Assembly: GCA_039029915.1 (NCBI GenBank)
Contig: JBCCFD010000291.1
Coordinates: forward strand, 1 to 10,031
Direction: 5' to 3'
Length of the DNA stretch: 10,031 bases
From: QQUD01 sp039029915
GTDB lineage: Bacteria; Chloroflexota; Anaerolineae; Promineifilales; Promineifilaceae
In this document: positions 7,251 through 10,031 of the stretch, one piece after another
How the letters are laid out: each line of letters begins with the position of its first letter
Position numbering within the stretch: the first letter of the stretch is position 1
Translations under genes and position numbers: made by a program
The notes under the pieces: model-generated
Database searches by the model: none
Seen by the model: only the letters and a program-made list of their open reading frames with translations
What the model was told of the DNA's origin: nothing

Positions 7251-8090
7251 CTAAATCTCGTTTATCATTTCAATGCGACGGAACGATTCAAAATAGCCTA
7301 CCTTTTGAAACCCTTCCCAAACTTCATCGTCAAATAAGTTTTCAGTGATTGCATCTTGGCGTTTATGACGGTCGTGTAACACACTGAGCAGCGCCGATGA
7401 GACCTCAATTGGATCGCCTGAAATGACTTCAACGATGATTCTGGTTAATTGTAATAAACCTGCGTGATAAGTGACCCAGCCTCGCCCTCCGTTTTTTAGC
7501 TCGATGAGCAGCCCAGATAAATTTTTGACATTATGAAACGATTCAGTTTCGTTAAGCCAGTTTGGACGATTTTTTCTGTGGGAGAGTAAAATTAAGGCTT
7601 CTTCATGACTGAGTGTTGTAACCTGACGAATGTTATCATTGAAGCCAATGTTTTTCTCATTCGCTTGAGGTGGGCGTCGCGCTACAATCAAATCTCTGGT
7701 TTCAATAAAGCCTAATTTAGAGAATAGCTTATGAGCGGGAGCATTGCCTTTAATAACTTCGAGCCAGACGGCATTAAGTTTTTGCTGTTTGGCTGTATCG
7801 AGTAACGCTTCCATAATGCAGTGGCCCGTACCTTTTCTGCGGCCATTTGGCAAGACACCTAACCTTGTAATCCAAGCCCGATTAGGCCGAACACCCAGCA
7901 TGCCTAAACCATATAAAACATCACCATTTTTGGCGATCCACGAACACCCCATATCGATATTATAGATACGTGTATATTCGCGGAGGCGGGAAACATTCAT
8001 CGGCATGGGAACAACATAGTCAATGCGTGTTTGATTATAAGCGTGAGTCAGCTGTTCCAAGCTGAACTTGTTTGCAGTTACCAATTCCAT
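7251..8090 (-). CDS. GNAT family N-acetyltransferase with an extra C-terminal domain
   Basis: The N-terminal half (about 1-140) is a GNAT domain that would transfer an acetyl group from acetyl-CoA to an amine. Motif A is ITRLGVLPNGRRKGTG (74-89), whose RxxGxG part (84-89) binds the CoA pyrophosphate. Motif B, GNAPAHKLFSKLGFIETR (115-132), is also typical. The C-terminal half (about 150-279) has no recognised motif. It may be a degenerate second GNAT repeat, since it ends with FQKVGYFESFRRIEM, like the closing strands of the fold. Total length of 279 residues fits double-GNAT proteins. The ATG start has no strong ribosome binding site. The response regulator lies 30 bases upstream and the serine-racemase-like gene 2 bases downstream. 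The acceptor substrate is unknown; the operon partner makes an amino acid possible, but this is speculation. Confidence 0.85.
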   Translation of the reverse strand: MELVTANKFSLEQLTHAYNQTRIDYVVPMPMNVSRLREYTRIYNIDMGCSWIAKNGDVLYGLGMLGVRPNRAWITRLGVLPNGRRKGTGHCIMEALLDTAKQQKLNAVWLEVIKGNAPAHKLFSKLGFIETRDLIVARRPPQANEKNIGFNDNIRQVTTLSHEEALILLSHRKNRPNWLNETESFHNVKNLSGLLIELKNGGRGWVTYHAGLLQLTRIIVEVISGDPIEVSSALLSVLHDRHKRQDAITENLFDDEVWEGFQKVGYFESFRRIEMINEI

Positions 8091-8120
8091 AAGGTTGTAT
8101 CTTTGTCTTTCGTCAATCTA

Positions 8121-8483
8121 TTAGGCTAAGTATTGCTCTATTTGAGATGGAAATGTTTTCACATCAATTGGTTTGACGATACAACCATCACAACCATATC
8201 TTTGAGCAATTTCAACTGCTTTGTCTTCCGGCCAAGCCGTTATTGCCACAATAGGAACATGAGATAAATCAGGGATTTGTTTGAGCATCGTTACGACAGT
8301 TTGCCCATCCACATCAGGTAATCCCATATCCACTAATATCAGGTCAGGTTTTTCATCGATAGATAATTGAACACCGGTCTCTCCATCGGGCGCATGCATT
8401 AACTCATAGTTGAATTGAGACAGGATTCTTTCTACCAATATTTGATTTGCTTTATTATCTTCAATTTGAAGGATCTTTTTCAT
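8121..8483 (-). CDS. Stand-alone receiver-domain response regulator (CheY/Spo0F-like)
   Basis: The 120-residue protein is a single phospho-acceptor receiver domain. Acidic residues E9 and D10 (QIEDN), phosphorylation site D52 (LVDMGLPDVDG), T82 (AITAW) and K104 (VKPID) are all present, so it should be phosphorylated by a histidine kinase. No DNA-binding or output domain follows, so it must act by protein contact or in a phosphorelay. The GLPDVDG and KPID context resembles the DivK/Cph2-type stand-alone receivers found on hybrid kinases. No kinase gene lies in the window. ATG at 8483 is preferred: a TTG four codons upstream (8495) is in frame but lies within a 10-bp palindrome. It is 30 bases upstream of the acetyltransferase, on the same strand. 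Confidence 0.92.
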   Translation of the reverse strand: MKKILQIEDNKANQILVERILSQFNYELMHAPDGETGVQLSIDEKPDLILVDMGLPDVDGQTVVTMLKQIPDLSHVPIVAITAWPEDKAVEIAQRYGCDGCIVKPIDVKTFPSQIEQYLA

Positions 8484-8492
8484 AAATAATCC

Positions 8493-8527
8493 CAAACGTT
8501 TGTACGGTTATCCATGGAGTTGATAAC
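8493..8527. promoter_or_regulatory. Two adjacent inverted repeats in the response-regulator leader
   Basis: CAAACGTTTG at 8493-8502 is a perfect 10-bp palindrome, 10 bases upstream of the ATG at 8483. Next to it, GTTATC (8507-8512) and GATAAC (8522-8527) form a 6-bp inverted repeat around a 9-base loop. They fill most of the 64-base gap after the Trm112-like gene. They may be an operator or part of a processing or termination signal; no regulator was recognised. Confidence 0.35.
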
Positions 8528-8547
8528 AATAATTCAAATGTTGCTGT

Positions 8548-8799
8548 TTATTGAGAGGGTGGTGGAACAGGAAGGGTATCGATTGATGTATTTTTCCACT
8601 TTTTCCCTTCATCAATAAGCATAACAGGAATTCCATCACGAATGGGGTATTTCATATTGTTTTCATGACAAACTAACCAGCTATTATGAACAAGTTCTAA
8701 TTTTCCGGGATCCTCTTGTCCTTTGTTTTCTTGAATTGCCAGCGGGCATCTCAAAATATTTAAGAGGTCTTCACTTATGGGCAGTGTGCTTTCAGACAT
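8548..8799 (-). CDS. Trm112/UPF0434 family small protein
   Basis: This 83-residue protein matches the Trm112p-like family. It opens with the conserved LLNILRCPLA (12-21), has a central LVCHENNMKYPIRDGIPVMLIDEG (42-65), and ends in a charged and Pro-rich tail. Eukaryotic and archaeal Trm112 activates several methyltransferases; bacterial members (YcaR type) are mostly uncharacterised. Many relatives hold zinc with two CxxC pairs. Here only one Cys of each pair is left (C18 and C43 or so), so zinc binding is doubtful. The ATG start has AAAAAGG about 7 bases ahead. It lies on the same strand as, and upstream of, the response regulator (64-base gap). Given the rRNA methyltransferases in the same window a link is tempting, but they are 6 kb away and on the other strand. 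Confidence 0.82.
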   Translation of the reverse strand: MSESTLPISEDLLNILRCPLAIQENKGQEDPGKLELVHNSWLVCHENNMKYPIRDGIPVMLIDEGKKWKNTSIDTLPVPPPSQ

Positions 8800-9010
8800 A
8801 AATTAACCTTTTTCCTTTTCTTTCCTTTGGAAGTTTAAGAAATGACCGATTTTTTCGTTAAATGAGTAGGCGCTTGGCCTACGAGTGCTTGTCAAACTAG
8901 TGACTCCCGACCATCTAAACGGCTCATTTTCTTAAAGTTTTAGAAATTTTAAACTAACCTAGGTGTATATGACAATGTTTATTGTAGTCAATGAGTCCGG
9001 TCTTTGTTTT
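8800..9010. other. AT-rich intergenic region with small inverted repeats
   Basis: This stretch separates two - strand genes and should hold the end of the FGE-like transcript and the promoter of the Trm112-like gene. It contains a 6-bp stem GTAGGC/GCCTAC (8866-8871 and 8877-8882, 5-base loop). It also has an outer imperfect pair, TTTAAGAAATGA (8834-8845) with TCATTTTCTTAAA (8924-8936), one base bulged. On the - strand TTGACA (8895-8890) is a perfect -35 hexamer, but no good -10 lies 16-18 bases on. No U-tract follows the stem. Confidence 0.35.
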
Positions 9011-10031
9011 TTAAGGGGTGCGAGCACACCGAAAGCCAACGGTTGAGCTGAGGAAGTCAGGCGTGAGTGAATTTCGATTTGCCGTGCGGAGTCTTTCTGC
9101 TTGGTTGTTGAACGGCCATCCACCACCCCGCATGACTTTGGTTAAGCCGGTTTCGGGACCAAGGGGATTTTCGTTAGGTGCTGATTGATAATAGGTTTCA
9201 TCATACCAATCAGCGGTCCATTCCCAAAGACTTCCCGCCATATTGAATATACCAAATGGACTTGCTCCATCTGGCAAAGCGTCTACGGGTTTTAGGTTAT
9301 CGTAGCTTGAGCTATTGAATGTGGCTAGCTCTTCATTAGGAGTTTCATTGCCCCATGGATATAAACGGCCGTCGACACCCCTCGCCGCATATTCCCATTC
9401 TGCTTCCGTGGGTAATCTGGCTCCCATGGCTTGGCAGTAAGTGCTTGCCCCGTACCAGCTAACGTGGTTCATAGGATAAGATGCGAATCCAGACAGGGCT
9501 AGGTATTGAAGTGTTCCATCCCCTAAATCTTGCTCCGTTAAATAAGCAGTGTAACCAGCAAGTTCACGCGGCAATGCACAATCGAAGAAATCACACCCAT
9601 TATCATAGGTTCCGATCCGATTTAAAAATGATGCATATTGTTCCACCGAAACCTCAAACTGATCGATGTAGAATTGCCCCATTGTGACCTCTCGTTGAGG
9701 ATATTCATCAAAATTTGATAAAAACTCACCTTCAATTGACCCCATGAGGAATGTTCCACTAGGAATCAAAATCATTGGCATATTGTCATTCTCTCTGACG
9801 ATAGAGTTGGGGTAGAAAAGCGGGGTAACGGTAGATGTTGGTGTTGGAGTAGGTGTGGCTGTCTGAGTAGCAGTCGGGGTGCTCGTCGGTGTGTTTGTGA
9901 GGGTCGGTTCAACAGTTGGGCTTGGGTCTTGTAGTGGCTCCGGAGTTTCGGTCTGACTCGTGCTAATATTTTCTAGTTCAATGGTTGGCTCGATTGCTAA
10001 GTTGGCTAAATTTTCAGTTTCTGTTGGTTGG
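9011..10031 (-). CDS. Secreted or surface protein with Thr/Pro linker and FGE-sulfatase-like domain, 5' partial
   Basis: The frame stays open from the stop at 9011 to the window edge, giving at least 339 residues; the N-terminus lies outside. The first 83 or so visible residues are low-complexity, rich in Thr, Pro, Glu and Ser (a TPTATQTATPTPTPTS stretch), typical of an extracellular linker. The C-terminal 256 residues, numbered from the Met at 9781, form a formylglycine-generating-enzyme-like (C-type-lectin fold) domain: MILIPSGTFLMG (3-14), PMNHVSWYGASTYC (103-116), RLPTEAEWEYAARG (122-135), YPWGN (141-145), AGSLWEWTADWY (182-193), RGGGW (218-222) and GFRCAR (249-254). The active-site cysteine pair of true FGE, expected in the segment after RGG, is absent. 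It is therefore probably not a sulfatase-activating enzyme but a ligand-binding or other derived member. In related bacteria such domains often follow a Ser/Thr kinase or lipoprotein anchor. The Met at 9781 is internal. Confidence 0.85.
   Translation of the reverse strand, partial: QPTETENLANLAIEPTIELENISTSQTETPEPLQDPSPTVEPTLTNTPTSTPTATQTATPTPTPTSTVTPLFYPNSIVRENDNMPMILIPSGTFLMGSIEGEFLSNFDEYPQREVTMGQFYIDQFEVSVEQYASFLNRIGTYDNGCDFFDCALPRELAGYTAYLTEQDLGDGTLQYLALSGFASYPMNHVSWYGASTYCQAMGARLPTEAEWEYAARGVDGRLYPWGNETPNEELATFNSSSYDNLKPVDALPDGASPFGIFNMAGSLWEWTADWYDETYYQSAPNENPLGPETGLTKVMRGGGWPFNNQAERLRTANRNSLTPDFLSSTVGFRCARTP

Larger units (their letters stand above)
893..9372. repeat. Dispersed HIP1-like palindrome ACGGCCGT, 14 copies
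   Basis: Exact copies start at 893, 1181, 1274, 1750, 1807, 2011, 2512, 4382, 4433, 4594, 5515, 5861, 6127 and 9365. Six are extended to the 10-bp palindrome AACGGCCGTT. All lie inside genes. Ten are read ACG-GCC-GTN (Thr-Ala-Val) and four as NAC/GAC-GGC-CGT (x-Gly-Arg), and none uses the third frame. Of 17 CGGCCG cores in the window, 14 carry the outer A and T. The span given here covers the first to last copy, not continuous repeat. Confidence 0.9.

Noticed and set aside
893..9372. ACGGCCGT copies as operators of one local regulon
   Set aside because: All copies are within coding sequence, spread over genes on both strands, and none is in a promoter region.
9779..9781. ATG at 9781 as start of the FGE-like gene
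   Set aside because: The same frame continues without stop to the window end and encodes a typical Thr/Pro extracellular linker, so this Met is internal.
9011..9781. Genuine formylglycine-generating enzyme activating a sulfatase
   Set aside because: The active-site cysteine pair is missing and no sulfatase gene lies in the window.

Overview
The window looks like a piece of a bacterial chromosome from a Chloroflexota (Anaerolineae-type) organism. This is an inference from the style of the proteins, not from a marker gene. The supporting signs are a long secreted-type Pro/Thr linker in front of a formylglycine-generating-enzyme-like domain, an M23 peptidase with several SH3-like modules fused to a glycoside hydrolase, moderate GC content, and frequent GTG starts. 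I see no RNA genes, IS elements, CRISPR arrays or phage structural genes.

Left block (1-2145, + strand): a tight three-gene run of 16S rRNA methyltransferases. The first, cut by the left edge, is an Arm/Rmt/FmrO-family enzyme (the family that makes m7G1405 and gives aminoglycoside resistance). Its TAG stop overlaps the GTG start of rsmE (m3U1498), and rsmI (2'-O-methyl C1402) follows after 8 bases. If the family assignments hold, all three enzymes act on a few neighbouring nucleotides of the decoding site at the top of helix 44. This is the most interesting biology in the window.

Middle block: on the - strand lie a leaderless 800-residue cell-wall hydrolase (M23 peptidase, four SH3-like modules, clan GH-A-like glycosidase; 2764-5166) and, 60 bases downstream of it, a DinB-family protein (2185-2703), which converges on rsmI. 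A 288-base divergent intergenic region separates the hydrolase from a + strand short-chain dehydrogenase (5455-6213). A near-perfect 25-bp hairpin (6217-6274) sits between the stops of the dehydrogenase and the next, convergent gene.

Right block (- strand, transcribed right to left): a fragment of a surface or secreted protein with a Thr/Pro linker and an FGE-like domain (9011-10031, 5' end outside the window), then a Trm112/UPF0434-like protein, a stand-alone receiver-domain response regulator, a GNAT acetyltransferase, and a PLP enzyme with serine-racemase signatures. The last two are 2 bases apart, so at least they are probably one operon.

Across the window the palindromic octamer ACGGCCGT occurs 14 times, where about 0.1 would be expected by chance. 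All copies are inside genes, mostly read as Thr-Ala-Val. This resembles the HIP1 element of cyanobacteria and is the second main finding.
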